Source of the DNA: an uncultured Elusimicrobiales bacterium | GTDB taxonomy: Bacteria > Elusimicrobiota > Elusimicrobia > Elusimicrobiales > Elusimicrobiaceae | Assembly: GCA_944324115.1 (NCBI GenBank) | Contig: CALUVB010000001.1 | Coordinates: 124,001 to 188,000, forward strand | Direction: 5' to 3' | DNA: 64,000 bases | Shown: piece after piece, positions 33,574 through 42,745 of the stretch | Position numbering within the stretch: the first letter of the stretch is position 1 | Layout of the letters: the number at the start of each line of letters is the position of its first letter | Program-made: the position numbers and the translations under genes | The notes under the pieces: generated by a model | Told to the model about the DNA's origin: nothing | The model's database searches: none | Seen by the model: only the letters and a program-made list of their open reading frames with translations

Positions 33574-35034
33574 TTACATTTCCGTATGTTTCCAGCGGTG
33601 TAATTTGCGCCACAGCACCAGATAGACTAATTTCATGCGGCGTTTTGTGCTGAGCGCCTTGCGGGTGTATTGATATTTGTGGAAAAAGTGTACCAAAAAC
33701 GGAATGGAAACAAAAAATGTCAGCATATCTGCTGCCGGCTGGGTGGCTTCTACGCCGACTAGGCCCAAGTAATGCGGCAATATAAATACCAGCGGCAAAA
33801 ACATAATTCCTTGGCGGCAGCTGGCTAAAAAAGCGGCGCTTTTGGCTTGTCCCAGAATTTGCAGCAGTTGGTTTACATAAGTGGAATAGGCCAAAAACGG
33901 CAATGCTGCACAGAAAAAATATAATGTTTGTACTCCAATTACCACCACTTCTTCACTGCCGGTGCGAAAGGCGGATATTACGGGCTGAGCCCATACTGCC
34001 AATACGATTGCGGCCGCCGTGCAGATAAGTGTACCGGCGCGGGTGGTCACCCAGAAGGCTTCCCGCACGCGGTCGTACAGTTTGGCTCCGTGGTTGTATC
34101 CGGCTACCGGCTGCATGGCTTGGCCAATTCCCAGGACAATGCCGCGCATAGCCAGGTAGATTTTGGTGGCAATGCTGACGGCCGCCACAGCGGCGTCTCC
34201 GAAAGGAGCCGCTTTAATATTGAGCAAAGCCATAGCCAGAGAGGCAAAGCCCTGACGTAAAGTTGTGGGAGAGCCGAGGCGTATTAAATTCCAATAATCG
34301 CGCCAACGGAGGCTGACTAATTGCCAAGACAACGTGGTAACGCTTTTACGCCGAATAAAGAAAGAAAGCAAAATGCATAAGCTGATGCTTTGGCAAATCA
34401 GCACGGCGATGGCCGCCCCACGAATTCCCCAGCCCAACATATAAATAAAAACCGGCGCAATAGCAATATTTAAAATGGCTCCGGTGCTCATCCCTATCAT
34501 GGAAAAAAAGGCCTTTCCTTCCGCACGCAGTGTGGTGTTGAGAACAAAAGCGGAGCACATCACCGGTGCCGCAATGAGAATATAATGCCCGTAATCGCAG
34601 GCGTAAGGCAAAATGGTATCTGTGCTACCCAGCCAGCGCATAAGGCGGTCTACATTGATTTCTCCGACAATAAAAATGCATAGCCCAATAAATGCCCCGA
34701 AGAAAAAAGCGGAAGAAACGTATCGGGAGGCTGTTTGTGTATCTCTCCTCCCCAAACAACGGCTCACCATACTGGCGGCTCCCATGCCAACGCCCATACC
34801 TAACGCTTGAATCAAAGACATCAGCGAAAAAACAACGCCCACCGCCCCCGCCGCGCTGGGCCCCAGATGGGCCACATAAAACGTATCGGTTATGTTGTAT
34901 ATGGCAGAAACAAGCATGCTGATGACGGTAGGCACGGACAGTTTGGCTATCAACCGCCCTATCGGGGTCTGAGTCATAATAATAAATTGTTCTTCTTCCC
35001 GGCTGGGGGCTGCGCTTGCAAGAGATTGAGTCAT
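33574..35034 (-). CDS. MATE-family efflux transporter
   Basis: The product is 486 residues from ATG 35034 (MTQSLASAAPSREEEQ). It has twelve predicted membrane helices in two MatE halves (IGRLIAKLSVPTVISMLVSAIYNITDTFYVAHLG; RLGSPTTLRQGFASLAMALLNI). It exports drugs or metabolites by Na+ or H+ antiport; substrate unknown. ATGs at 35040 and 34977 are alternatives. The 35034 start lies 7 nt after an extended -10 box and lacks a Shine-Dalgarno sequence, consistent with the leaderless pattern elsewhere. Confidence 0.93.
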   Translation of the reverse strand: MTQSLASAAPSREEEQFIIMTQTPIGRLIAKLSVPTVISMLVSAIYNITDTFYVAHLGPSAAGAVGVVFSLMSLIQALGMGVGMGAASMVSRCLGRRDTQTASRYVSSAFFFGAFIGLCIFIVGEINVDRLMRWLGSTDTILPYACDYGHYILIAAPVMCSAFVLNTTLRAEGKAFFSMIGMSTGAILNIAIAPVFIYMLGWGIRGAAIAVLICQSISLCILLSFFIRRKSVTTLSWQLVSLRWRDYWNLIRLGSPTTLRQGFASLAMALLNIKAAPFGDAAVAAVSIATKIYLAMRGIVLGIGQAMQPVAGYNHGAKLYDRVREAFWVTTRAGTLICTAAAIVLAVWAQPVISAFRTGSEEVVVIGVQTLYFFCAALPFLAYSTYVNQLLQILGQAKSAAFLASCRQGIMFLPLVFILPHYLGLVGVEATQPAADMLTFFVSIPFLVHFFHKYQYTRKALSTKRRMKLVYLVLWRKLHRWKHTEM

Positions 35035-35041
35035 ATTCATT

Positions 35042-35050
35042 ATAATAGCA
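35042..35050 (-). promoter_or_regulatory. MATE gene extended -10 box, leaderless type
   Basis: TGCTATTAT (a TGn extension plus TATTAT) is followed by 7 nt and the ATG at 35034. There is no -35 box of quality. Confidence 0.45.
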
Positions 35051-35125
35051 AAAGAGGAAGTTGGGGTTATAACATTTATTGTGTTTCCTGATACAAAAAT
35101 ATGAGGCGTGAGGCAAGATATAAGC

Positions 35126-35766
35126 ATGGATTCAAACAGGATTTCTTTGGAAGCAGATTAGCGGCGTTTCCGTCAGTATTATCAAGAGAGAATTTCTCTC
35201 CGGCTGCGTGTTAAGGAGTGCTATTATTGGACAATGCCTATTCTGCTGGTTATTTTGGGATATTTCTTTTCACATACCGAAATTCCTGTTCTGGTGTGGC
35301 TGGCCTGTTTGATTATGGTCGTTGTTTGGGTGGGGTATGCTTCTTCTGATAAATTCCGAAAATTTTCCAAGAGTTAGCGCAGGAAAAAGAACAAAATAGA
35401 AAAGAAACCCAAGAGAATAAGCAAAGAAAAAAGTTGGAAAGAACAGAGCGTCACCCACTGGCGTATTCTGTGCAGCGAGGTTGGCAATTTTTTAGGGTTA
35501 ATTTACAAAGAACAGGGGGAAGCCCCCTAGGATATGTTGCAAGTCCTAAGTAAAGCCGGAGTATTGACTTTAGGAGAGGAAAGCCATTATTCTTACTGGG
35601 GAGAACAAATGGTCTTTCGGCGGATATTTTTGGCATAAGGTTAGAAGACGAGGAAGTCTTTGTGTTAATTCACCATTTACGCACTCCTATAGAGGGGGAA
35701 GTCCTTTTACTGCGCGATGGATTAAATTCTAAATGGGGGATATTGCGCCGGAAAGAAAAGGAGTAA
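35126..35766 (+). pseudogene. Broken gene for a two-helix membrane protein
   Basis: Reading from ATG 35126, the frame carries an in-frame TAG after 11 codons (35159). It then encodes a protein-like stretch with two membrane helices (MPILLVILGYFFSHTEIPVL; VWLACLIMVVVWVGYAS) and meets a second TAG at 35375. Coding-looking segments continue in other frames (AQEKEQNRKETQENKQ; VLSKAGVLTLGEESHYSYWG; LEDEEVFVLIHHLRTPIEGE) and end at the TAA 35764-35766. At least two nonsense codons and two frame changes show decay. No family was recognised. Confidence 0.7.
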
Positions 35767-35776
35767 GTCGGAATGG

Positions 35777-36472
35777 TTGTCATTTGAAGAAACATTTGGC
35801 CTTTTTGCAGATTGTGAACAGGAAGCCCGTGTCATCATGCAGCCAGATTTAATGCAAGAGGTGCATGCCTTTTTTAAAGAATATCCGGAATTGGATATGA
35901 GTTTTGTGTTTAAAGAAGACTGTATGTCGGTGGTGGTGATAGATCAAAATCCCGTCAAAGATTTGCCTCCGCAAAGATTTCATCAAGCGGCTGATCAGTT
36001 TTTCTGTAAAATTTGGTTTTTGTTGAATATATCTGTCAGTTTGGCGGGTAAAGGACTTGCTGCTGCTTGGCAGGAGCAAGAATATCTCTCTCAGCGCAGA
36101 TCACAAGAAAGTGCGGCTGACAAAGCGGTTATTGCCGCTTCGTTGCGGTTGCCGCGCCAACAGAAGGAGGCGCTTAATCCCCAGTATGCAGAAGAACTGC
36201 CCCCTATTATGCAGGCTATATTAATAGGAGAGTTAGAAAGTTTTAGAACACAATTGGGTTATCCGCAATTAGATGTTAACCAATGTTTTTCTCAAAACGG
36301 CAACGGCTTACTGCATTTGGCGGCATTAAACGGAAGAATAGAAATGCTGAAACTCTTGCTGGCCCGTTCCCAAATTAATAAAGATGTCCGCAATAATGCC
36401 AATCAATCTCCTTTTGATTTAGCTAAAGAGCGTGGACAAAACGAAGCCGCCCAGCTGCTTTTGCGGGGGTGA
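35777..36472 (+). CDS. Cytosolic ankyrin-repeat protein
   Basis: The 231-residue ORF ends in two ankyrin repeats (NGNGLLHLAALNGRIEMLKL; NNANQSPFDLAKERGQNEAA). The first 150 residues are a mixed alpha/beta region without recognised family. There is no signal peptide. The start is uncertain: the best in-frame candidate is TTG 35777 with GGAG 13 nt upstream, while the only nearby ATG (35773) is out of frame. The gene lies directly behind a pseudogene, so it may have lost its original start or be decaying itself. Confidence 0.65.
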   Translation: MSFEETFGLFADCEQEARVIMQPDLMQEVHAFFKEYPELDMSFVFKEDCMSVVVIDQNPVKDLPPQRFHQAADQFFCKIWFLLNISVSLAGKGLAAAWQEQEYLSQRRSQESAADKAVIAASLRLPRQQKEALNPQYAEELPPIMQAILIGELESFRTQLGYPQLDVNQCFSQNGNGLLHLAALNGRIEMLKLLLARSQINKDVRNNANQSPFDLAKERGQNEAAQLLLRG

Positions 36473-36573
36473 AACTCAAAGGTTTTTTGCAAACGCGGAA
36501 ATTTTCTTTCAGAATTTTGGTATGTGTCTATAATTTGTTGTCCAATTCTAACAACCTGCGGCTGTACTGACAT

Positions 36574-36603
36574 TAAAAGACCCGTTTCGGTTCTGAAACG
36601 GGT
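36574..36603 (-). terminator. Terminator of tRNA-Ser
   Basis: The perfect stem ACCCGTTTC / GAAACGGGT (36580-36588 with 36595-36603) is followed by TCTTTTAA on the minus strand. Confidence 0.85.
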
Positions 36604-36618
36604 TCTGTAATAATGAAA

Positions 36619-36703
36619 CGGAGAGGGAGGGATTTGAACCCTCGAAGCCTTGCGGCTTACAGGTTTTCGAGACCTGCTGTTTCAACCACTCACACACCTC
36701 TCC
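36619..36703 (-). tRNA. tRNA-Ser (anticodon CGA)
   Basis: The 85-nt class II tRNA has acceptor GGAGAGG/CCTCTCC, anticodon loop CTCGAAA with CGA (reads UCG), a long variable arm (AAGCCGCAAGGCTT) and TTCAAAT in the T-loop. The discriminator is G73 and CCA is not encoded. Confidence 0.96.
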
Positions 36704-36716
36704 CAAATCTATTTAT

Positions 36717-36722
36717 ATTATA
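36717..36722 (-). promoter_or_regulatory. -10 box of tRNA-Ser
   Basis: TATAAT lies 13 nt before the mature 5' end. The -35 box is poor. 36723-36872 shows nothing else. Confidence 0.5.
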
Positions 36723-36872
36723 TCAAACTGTTTCGCCTGCTGTGGCGGAAAAGGTCTGACTTAGGGCGGCGCTATGCCTTTTGGGGCGGATACGAGGAAA
36801 GCGTAATGGGTGGATAAGAGGAAGATGCGGCGGGGTTCTGCCCTACTTGGTAAAGAAGGAAAACCGGGTCTT

Positions 36873-37697
36873 TCAGCGACAATTCTGCAAAAATTCCAAA
36901 GCGCGTTTTTCCAGCCAGCCGAATTCCCCATGTGCTCCGCTTTCAGATGCGTAAGCTTGTGTTCCATGCGGAGCCATACGCGCCAAAGCGGCGCTCATTT
37001 GCCAAGGTATCATTTCATCTGCTTTGGTATAAGCCACCAGTAAAGGTGGGCGAATCAAGCCGATTTGGCGGGTATTGTCTAATTTTTTATTCCATAACAG
37101 TATATGTAGGAAAAATAAGGCCGCCTGCTGCCGGACAGACCATGGCTTGTAATGCCCCTGTGCCAAGCAAGCTCCCATTTCTACACTGGAAGTGAAAGGA
37201 CTTTGGGCGATAACGGCTTTAAATGGTAACTCGCTGTTCCGAATAGCAGTATGCAGACAGATGGAATTGCCCATAGAAAATCCCCACAGTACAATATGCT
37301 GCGGAGGGATTTTTTTACTATGAAGCAAATAGTTCAATGCCGTTTGGCCGTCTTGATAGGCGTTTTTTTCACTTACATGACCGGTGCTGTGTCCAAAGCC
37401 GCTGTAGTCAAACATGAACACGCCCAATCCATGCGCCGCATAACGCTGGGCAAATGGAACAAAGTGGGATAGATTGCCTCCTTTGCCATGAAAAAAGAGT
37501 AAGGTCTCTTTTCCGGGCCGGGCAGGAATATAGAGCGCTTGTATTTTATTTTTTCCGCTGGGCAGAAAGAAAGTTGCCGCCGGCAGTTTGCCCGGCAAAA
37601 AACCGCGCACCGGCTGAAAAATAAATTCATCGGCTTTGTGGGAGAGGATTATATAGGTGCCAATCAGTACCAAAAACAACAGCGCGGCGTAAATCAT
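36873..37697 (-). CDS. Membrane-anchored alpha/beta hydrolase
   Basis: The product is 274 residues from ATG 37697, which overlaps the preceding gene's stop (ATGA). One N-terminal membrane helix (MIYAALLFLVLIGTYIIL) is followed by an alpha/beta hydrolase fold of the BEM46/YqiA-like group. The oxyanion motif is LFFHGKGGNLSHF, the nucleophile elbow GFSMGN (Ser), the acid in YTKADEMIP and the His in SGAHGEFG, so the triad is intact. It is likely an esterase or thioesterase facing the periplasm or cytosol; substrate unknown. Confidence 0.88.
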   Translation of the reverse strand: MIYAALLFLVLIGTYIILSHKADEFIFQPVRGFLPGKLPAATFFLPSGKNKIQALYIPARPGKETLLFFHGKGGNLSHFVPFAQRYAAHGLGVFMFDYSGFGHSTGHVSEKNAYQDGQTALNYLLHSKKIPPQHIVLWGFSMGNSICLHTAIRNSELPFKAVIAQSPFTSSVEMGACLAQGHYKPWSVRQQAALFFLHILLWNKKLDNTRQIGLIRPPLLVAYTKADEMIPWQMSAALARMAPHGTQAYASESGAHGEFGWLEKRALEFLQNCR

Positions 37698-38287
37698 TTT
37701 TTCAAAGGCCACTCCAGTATTTGGTTTTTATTTTGCTTGGCGTACCAGTCGTTAAATGCGGATAAGGTGCGCACCCCGTCACGCAAAACGGCGGTATAGA
37801 TCCAGATTCCGCCAATATGCGGCGTGCGGGGGAGATCTTTTTTGATTTGTAAAATGGCGGTGCGGGTGGGGTCCGTAAGCATTTCTTTGATAGCTGCGGC
37901 TTGTTTCTCAAAATAACCGTCGTAGCGGCTGCCGCGCATAATATGAATGATGTCCAAATTCCATTCATCTCCTTTCTCATCTTCAAAAAAAACGTGCCAC
38001 TCTACACAGGCCTCCGGCGTGTCTAAAAGGTTTTGGCAGGTTAGGCGTTTGAAGCCTTTTTGCTGAGCTATCATAGCCATGGCGGCAAAGGCGTTTTCCA
38101 TATCAAAAGGATCCGTATAAACATGCAAGTCAATATCGCGGCTGTTAAAGTACAACCCGCAGGCCAAAGAGCCTACTATATGTACTTCCGCCCCTTGCAA
38201 ATCCCAAGCGGTTACTGCGCGGCTTTGGCGCAGCAGAGAGAATGCTTCTTTTGTGTTTTGTTGGGCCAACTGTAAAATGTTCTCCAT
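37694..38287 (-). CDS. Nucleotidyltransferase-fold protein
   Basis: The product is 197 residues from ATG 38287 (MENILQLAQQNTKEAF). It contains the polymerase-beta nucleotidyltransferase motif HIVGSLACGLYFNSRDIDLHV (GS, then DxD) and a possible third carboxylate in WNLDIIHI. The catalytic residues look intact, so it may transfer a nucleotide to a small molecule or RNA. It is translationally coupled to the hydrolase. TATAAT stands 6 nt before the ATG, with no ribosome-binding site. Confidence 0.8.
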   Translation of the reverse strand: MENILQLAQQNTKEAFSLLRQSRAVTAWDLQGAEVHIVGSLACGLYFNSRDIDLHVYTDPFDMENAFAAMAMIAQQKGFKRLTCQNLLDTPEACVEWHVFFEDEKGDEWNLDIIHIMRGSRYDGYFEKQAAAIKEMLTDPTRTAILQIKKDLPRTPHIGGIWIYTAVLRDGVRTLSAFNDWYAKQNKNQILEWPLKK

Positions 38288-38293
38288 ATATCT

Positions 38294-38332
38294 ATTATAG
38301 TAATTACGCGCCAGTGCGTTTAATAGTACAAT
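38294..38332. promoter_or_regulatory. Divergent leaderless promoters
   Basis: Minus strand: TATAAT (38299-38294), AGATAT, ATG of the nucleotidyltransferase. Plus strand: TACAAT (38327-38332), AAACAT, ATG of the DUF2157 gene. Both -10 boxes are exactly 6 nt from their start codons, and only 51 nt separate the two genes. Confidence 0.65.
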
Positions 38333-38338
38333 AAACAT

Positions 38339-39175
38339 ATGAAAGAGTTTTTCGCTTCATTTAAAGCTTCTTTGCCCGCTTGGTCGGCGCCGCTGTGCGG
38401 CGTGACGGGAGTGTCTTTGTTTTTGGCGGGTATCGTGTGTTTTGTGGCCTATAACTGGGCAGAGTTGGGCACGCTTTATAAATTTGGCCTGCCGCTTGTG
38501 GGGTTGCTGGTTTGTGCTGGGGGCGCTTGTATAAAAGGACTGGAAAGCGGCGTTGGCAAGGTGTTTTCTTTTTCCTGCGGGTTTTTTGTTGGGCTGTTTT
38601 GGGCGGTGTATGGGCAGGTGTATCAAAGCGGGGCTTTTGTATATGAGTTTTGCTTGGCGTGGGCGCTTTGCCTGTTGCCGCTTGCTGTGCTGGCGGGCAA
38701 CCGCTGGCTGTGGCTGTTGTGGGCGGCGGCAAGCAATTTGTATGTTTTGTCTTACTGGGGCAATACTACTAAAGACGGCTATTTCTTTGTTCATCTGTTT
38801 GGTCTGAATATTTTGTGTTTCGCCGTTAGCGAATGGGCCGCGCGGCGTAGTGGCAGGGGCGGCTGGTTTTCGCTGTTCTTTTTGGCGGGGGCTTTGCTGG
38901 CCTGTGTGATGTACGGGGTCGGGTTTTGGGGCAGTTCTTTTTGGACAGCGTTTTGTTTTATGTTGCTTTTAGGTGTGTACGCTTGTAGGTTTAAACGCGG
39001 CGCAACGCAGCTTGCTTTTTGTGCGCTGGCGATGGATATTTTACTGGCAGAGCGAATTATTTCCAGCGTGCCCTATAGCCACGGAATGGTAAGCGTACTG
39101 CTGGTACTGGCGGTGTTTATATTCAGCGCGTGGGCGGTCTATTTTTTAAGCATACGAGGGGAATGCCGTGAATAA
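38339..39175 (+). CDS. DUF2157 polytopic membrane protein
   Basis: The 278-residue protein has about eight membrane helices and the DUF2157-type N-terminus (FLAGIVCFVAYNWAELGTLYKFGLP). It is the first of a three-gene set (DUF2157, DUF4401, GDYXXLXY) that co-occurs in many Gram-negative bacteria. The set is probably an inner-membrane complex of unknown function. It overlaps the next gene by 8 nt and is probably translated from a leaderless mRNA. Confidence 0.85.
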   Translation: MKEFFASFKASLPAWSAPLCGVTGVSLFLAGIVCFVAYNWAELGTLYKFGLPLVGLLVCAGGACIKGLESGVGKVFSFSCGFFVGLFWAVYGQVYQSGAFVYEFCLAWALCLLPLAVLAGNRWLWLLWAAASNLYVLSYWGNTTKDGYFFVHLFGLNILCFAVSEWAARRSGRGGWFSLFFLAGALLACVMYGVGFWGSSFWTAFCFMLLLGVYACRFKRGATQLAFCALAMDILLAERIISSVPYSHGMVSVLLVLAVFIFSAWAVYFLSIRGECRE

Positions 39176-40070
39176 TGTGGAAAACAAACTGCCTTTTATG
39201 GTCTCTGCCCTGCTGGCTGTGGGGGCGTGGCTGGCCTGTTTGCCGGTGCTGTTTTTAATTGGCCGGCAGTTTTGGACAGGGGCCGCGTTTGTGGCGCTGG
39301 CGGCGGGGCTGCTGTACGGGGCCGGGCGCAAAGGCGGCGTGGTAGGGGCGTTTATGGAGCAGGCGGCGCTGGCGTTCTCTTTGTGCGGAAAGGGCTTGCT
39401 GATTTTTGGTTTTATAAAATTATGGTCTTTAAGTACGGGGCAATCATGTCTGTTGGTGTGGCTGATAACGGCGGTTAGTTACCCGCTTTTTACGCAGAAA
39501 ATGGATCGCGCCGTGATGGTGTTTGCCAGCATGCTGGCTTTGCAGTATTGGCTGTTTACATATAAAACGGAAATTTGGCCGTGTATGGAAACAATCAGCA
39601 TATTACTTTTTGTACTGGCTTACGTTCTCTTTTTTGTACCTAGTGAAAAGCTCAGTCCGCTGGCGTGGGGCCTATTGCCTTCCTGCGCGCTGGCGTTTGC
39701 CTTTGGGCTAATGAAAGAAGAGCCGTTTGGCTTGGCGTTTAACGCGCTGTTCTTGGGCGTTTGTCTGTGCGCGGTGTACGCGTGGCAGGCGCGGGAAAAA
39801 TTTCATATCGCTTTGGCGGTGCTTATTTTGCTGGTGTCTTATTTGACCAACAGCGGTACGGTAATGGGCGTGGCCCTGTTAGCGCTGGGGTTTGGGCAAT
39901 GCCGCTTGAACTTGAAAATAGCCGGTTGTGCGGTGTTTGCCCTGTCTTTACTTTGGCTGTACTATCATATGCAAGCTACACTTTTGGTAAAAGCGTATTA
40001 TTTGTGGGCGTCGGGGCTGTTGCTGCTTGGGCTGTACGCTTGGCAAAAGAGGGGGAGCTATGCGCGCTAA
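39168..40070 (+). CDS. DUF4401 polytopic membrane protein
   Basis: The 300-residue protein consists almost entirely of membrane helices and is placed between DUF2157 and GDYXXLXY genes as DUF4401 proteins are. It contains ALAFSLCGKGLLIFGF, which fits the family's conserved middle helix. ATG 39168 lies inside the previous gene; its stop overlaps the next start by 11 nt. The function is unknown. Confidence 0.8.
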   Translation: MNNVENKLPFMVSALLAVGAWLACLPVLFLIGRQFWTGAAFVALAAGLLYGAGRKGGVVGAFMEQAALAFSLCGKGLLIFGFIKLWSLSTGQSCLLVWLITAVSYPLFTQKMDRAVMVFASMLALQYWLFTYKTEIWPCMETISILLFVLAYVLFFVPSEKLSPLAWGLLPSCALAFAFGLMKEEPFGLAFNALFLGVCLCAVYAWQAREKFHIALAVLILLVSYLTNSGTVMGVALLALGFGQCRLNLKIAGCAVFALSLLWLYYHMQATLLVKAYYLWASGLLLLGLYAWQKRGSYAR

Positions 40071-40551
40071 ATGGTTTTTTCTTTTGTCCTGTGTGCTGAC
40101 TGGTTTTTTGTGCGGGTACGCCGTTTATACCCAGCGGGCTTTGCAGACGGCACCAACGGTCTATTTAAAAATAGAACCGCTGGATCCGCGTGCATTGTTC
40201 AGCGGCGATTATATGCAGTTAAGGTATGATTTTGAAAGGCCGCACCTGATGGAACAAGGCCGCCCTCTTGTGCTGCAGGTGGAGGAAAATAATAAGGTGC
40301 TTCCGCTGGCGAATGGAACAGAAAAAACGGCAGCCCCAAACGACGTGCCCACAAACACGCAAGATAGAATGCAGCCCCGCACCATACGCATAAAAAACTT
40401 GCGTACCCGTTACCGCGTGCCGCACCAGTTTTATTTTCAGGAAGGCACTGGCAAAAAATATGAAAACGCTGCTTATGCCAAAGTCGCCTTGTTGGAAAAC
40501 GACTCCCTGCTGCTGGTGGGGCTGACGGACGAAAACTTTAATTTGCTATAA
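40060..40551 (+). CDS. GDYXXLXY-domain membrane-anchored protein
   Basis: The product is 163 residues from ATG 40060 (GGGGGAG upstream). One N-terminal membrane anchor (WFFLLSCVLTGFLCGYAVYT) is followed by the signature SGDYMQLRYDF, which defines the family, and a beta-rich periplasmic region. A second conserved block (RVPHQFYFQEGTGKKYENA-type) lies near the C-terminus. It completes the DUF2157-DUF4401-GDYXXLXY operon. Confidence 0.92.
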   Translation: MRAKWFFLLSCVLTGFLCGYAVYTQRALQTAPTVYLKIEPLDPRALFSGDYMQLRYDFERPHLMEQGRPLVLQVEENNKVLPLANGTEKTAAPNDVPTNTQDRMQPRTIRIKNLRTRYRVPHQFYFQEGTGKKYENAAYAKVALLENDSLLLVGLTDENFNLL

Positions 40552-40587
40552 GGACGTGCTTCCCGGTACGCCCAAGGAGATTTCATA

Positions 40588-41418
40588 ATGAGCGAATGTA
40601 ATCATGATTGTGCTTCCTGCAGCCAAAACTGCGGGGAACGTAAAGAGCCGCAAAGCTTGTTGGAAAAACCTAATCCGCATGCACGTATTAAAAAAGTAAT
40701 AGCCGTATGCAGCGGCAAAGGCGGGGTGGGAAAATCTTTGGTGACCGCGTTGCTGGCCAGCGCCGCCCAGAAAAAGGGCCTGCGTGCCGGTGTGTTAGAC
40801 GCAGATATTACCGGCCCGTCTATTCCTAAAATGTTTGGCGTGCATGAGCGTGCCAAAGGAGACCAAAGCGGCGTTTACCCGGTGCTGAGTGCGGGGGGCG
40901 TACAACTGATGTCTTTAAATTTACTGTTGGACAATGAAACAGACCCCGTCATTTGGCGCGGACCGCTTATTACGGGTACGGTCAAACAGTTTTGGACAGA
41001 GGTTGTGTGGGACGATGTGGATATTTTGTTTGTGGATATGCCGCCGGGCACTGGAGACGTCACGCTGACGGTATTTCAAAGTTTGCCGGTAAGCGGGATT
41101 GTGTTTGTCACCAGCCCGCAGGAGTTGGTGGGTATGATTGTGGAAAAAGCGGTCAAAATGGCCCGCATGATGAATTTGCCGCTGGCGGCGCTGGTGGAAA
41201 ACATGAGTTATTTCGTCTGTCCCGACTGCGGCAAAGAACATGAAATTTTTGGCCATAGCCGCGTGGCGGAAACGGCTCAAGCCTTTGGCATACCCGCCAC
41301 GGCGCGTCTGCCATTAAGCTCCGATATCGCCGCCGCGGCCGACAGAGGTGGCGTGGAAGGATTATCTTTGCCCCAATTGGATAGGGTGTTGGCGGAATTG
41401 GAAAACGTAAAAAAATAA
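40588..41418 (+). CDS. mrp: Mrp/NBP35-family Fe-S carrier ATPase
   Basis: The 276-residue deviant-Walker P-loop NTPase has CSGKGGVGKS near residue 42, DADITGPSIPKMFG, and switch VDMPPGTGDVTLT. It has an NBP35-like N-terminal cysteine cluster (CNHDCASCSQNC) and the C-terminal CPDCGKEHEIFG with the CxxC that holds a bridging 4Fe-4S cluster. It assembles and transfers Fe-S clusters to apoproteins. GGAG lies 9 nt before the ATG. It is 36 nt from the previous gene. Useful clients here are the Fe-S enzyme MiaB and others. Confidence 0.93.
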   Translation: MSECNHDCASCSQNCGERKEPQSLLEKPNPHARIKKVIAVCSGKGGVGKSLVTALLASAAQKKGLRAGVLDADITGPSIPKMFGVHERAKGDQSGVYPVLSAGGVQLMSLNLLLDNETDPVIWRGPLITGTVKQFWTEVVWDDVDILFVDMPPGTGDVTLTVFQSLPVSGIVFVTSPQELVGMIVEKAVKMARMMNLPLAALVENMSYFVCPDCGKEHEIFGHSRVAETAQAFGIPATARLPLSSDIAAAADRGGVEGLSLPQLDRVLAELENVKK

Positions 41419-41553
41419 AATATTTTCGCTGTTTACATGTGTTCCAAGGTGCAGTTTTAATGAGAAAGGCGGCTGCCTTTGTAAAAAATAAACAAAAGGC
41501 TTGCCCCTTTTTGGGGTATTAAATGTTACAATGAGAATAAGGAGCTTTTCTAT

Positions 41554-42738
41554 ATGTCCGATTTAACCTTGAGCAAACGCGCGCAGAGTATCGGCGATTC
41601 GCCGACTCTGAAAATTAATGCGCTGGCGCGTGCGCTGAAAAAAGAAGGGAAACCTATTATCCATTTAGGCGGCGGAGAGCCTGTTTTCCCCGCGCCGCAA
41701 ACGGCGGTAGAAGCTATTATAGAAAAAGCGAAAAGCCGCAAAATTAAATATTCCCCTTCTTCAGGCACCCCGGAGCTAAAAGAGGCCGTAGCCCGATATA
41801 CGTTGGCTAATTACGGGCAAGAGGTCGGCCCGGAAAATATTATTATTTCCGCCGGAGCCAAACAAGCTTTATTTAATTTTCTCTTAGCGGCCGTAAATGC
41901 GGGAGATGAAGTGGTTTTCCCGGCTCCGTATTGGGTCAGCTATCCGGAAATGGTCAAAATGGCGGGGGGAACGCCGGTTGTTGTGCGCCCATCGGAAGGC
42001 CGCCTGCTTGTCTGTTTTGAGGAATTGGCCGCCGCTGTTACGGAGCGGACAAAGGCTATTTTGCTTAACAGCCCCAATAACCCTTCCGGCCAGATTTTTA
42101 GTGCCGATTTTATCAAACGGGTAGTGGAGCTGGCTGAGAAGAAACATATTTTTCTGTTAATGGACGATATTTACCATAAACTCGTTTTTGACGGCAAAGT
42201 TTGCCCCAACCCGTACGAATACAGCCATGACAGCCAGAACTTGGTGATCGCAAACGGAGTTTCCAAGTTATATGGCTTGACAGGACTGCGTATTGGTTGG
42301 GCCGTGTCGCAAAACAGGTCCTTAATCAGCGCTATGGGCCGTATGCAAGCCCAAAGTACTTCCTGCAACAGTGATTTGTCCGAGGCAGCGGCTGCGGCCG
42401 CTCTTACGGGTGACCAACGCTGTATTGAGGACCTGCGTTCTTTGCTTGAACATAACCGAGATGTCCTTATGCGGGAGTTGGCGCAGATTGCACACATTCA
42501 AGTGCAGAAACCGCAGGGGACATTTTATTCGTTCGCCGATTTTAGCTACTATAATCCTGATTCTCAGGCGCTGGCTCAGTACCTGTTAGAAAAGGCTTTG
42601 GTGGCTGTGGTGCCCGGACAAGCCTTCGGAATGGAAGGTCATTTGCGCATTAGTTTTTGCGCCTCCGAAGACAGTATTGTGCAAGGAGTCCGCAGGATAA
42701 AACGGGCGCTTGAAAATCTCCCTATAAAGGAAGGATAG
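41554..42738 (+). CDS. Class I/II aminotransferase (aspartate aminotransferase-like)
   Basis: This 394-residue PLP-dependent enzyme of fold type I shows AKQALFNFLLA, NSPNNPSGQIF, the DDIYHKLVFDG aspartate, the Schiff-base lysine in GVSKLYGLTGLRIGWA and the substrate-binding Arg in HLRISFCAS. It is nearest to bacterial aspartate/alanine aminotransferases of subgroup I-gamma by motif. AAGGAG lies 9 nt before the ATG and TACAAT lies at 41527. pckA follows 7 nt later, so oxaloacetate made here could feed PEP carboxykinase. Confidence 0.93.
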   Translation: MSDLTLSKRAQSIGDSPTLKINALARALKKEGKPIIHLGGGEPVFPAPQTAVEAIIEKAKSRKIKYSPSSGTPELKEAVARYTLANYGQEVGPENIIISAGAKQALFNFLLAAVNAGDEVVFPAPYWVSYPEMVKMAGGTPVVVRPSEGRLLVCFEELAAAVTERTKAILLNSPNNPSGQIFSADFIKRVVELAEKKHIFLLMDDIYHKLVFDGKVCPNPYEYSHDSQNLVIANGVSKLYGLTGLRIGWAVSQNRSLISAMGRMQAQSTSCNSDLSEAAAAAALTGDQRCIEDLRSLLEHNRDVLMRELAQIAHIQVQKPQGTFYSFADFSYYNPDSQALAQYLLEKALVAVVPGQAFGMEGHLRISFCASEDSIVQGVRRIKRALENLPIKEG

Positions 42739-42745
42739 GTACATT

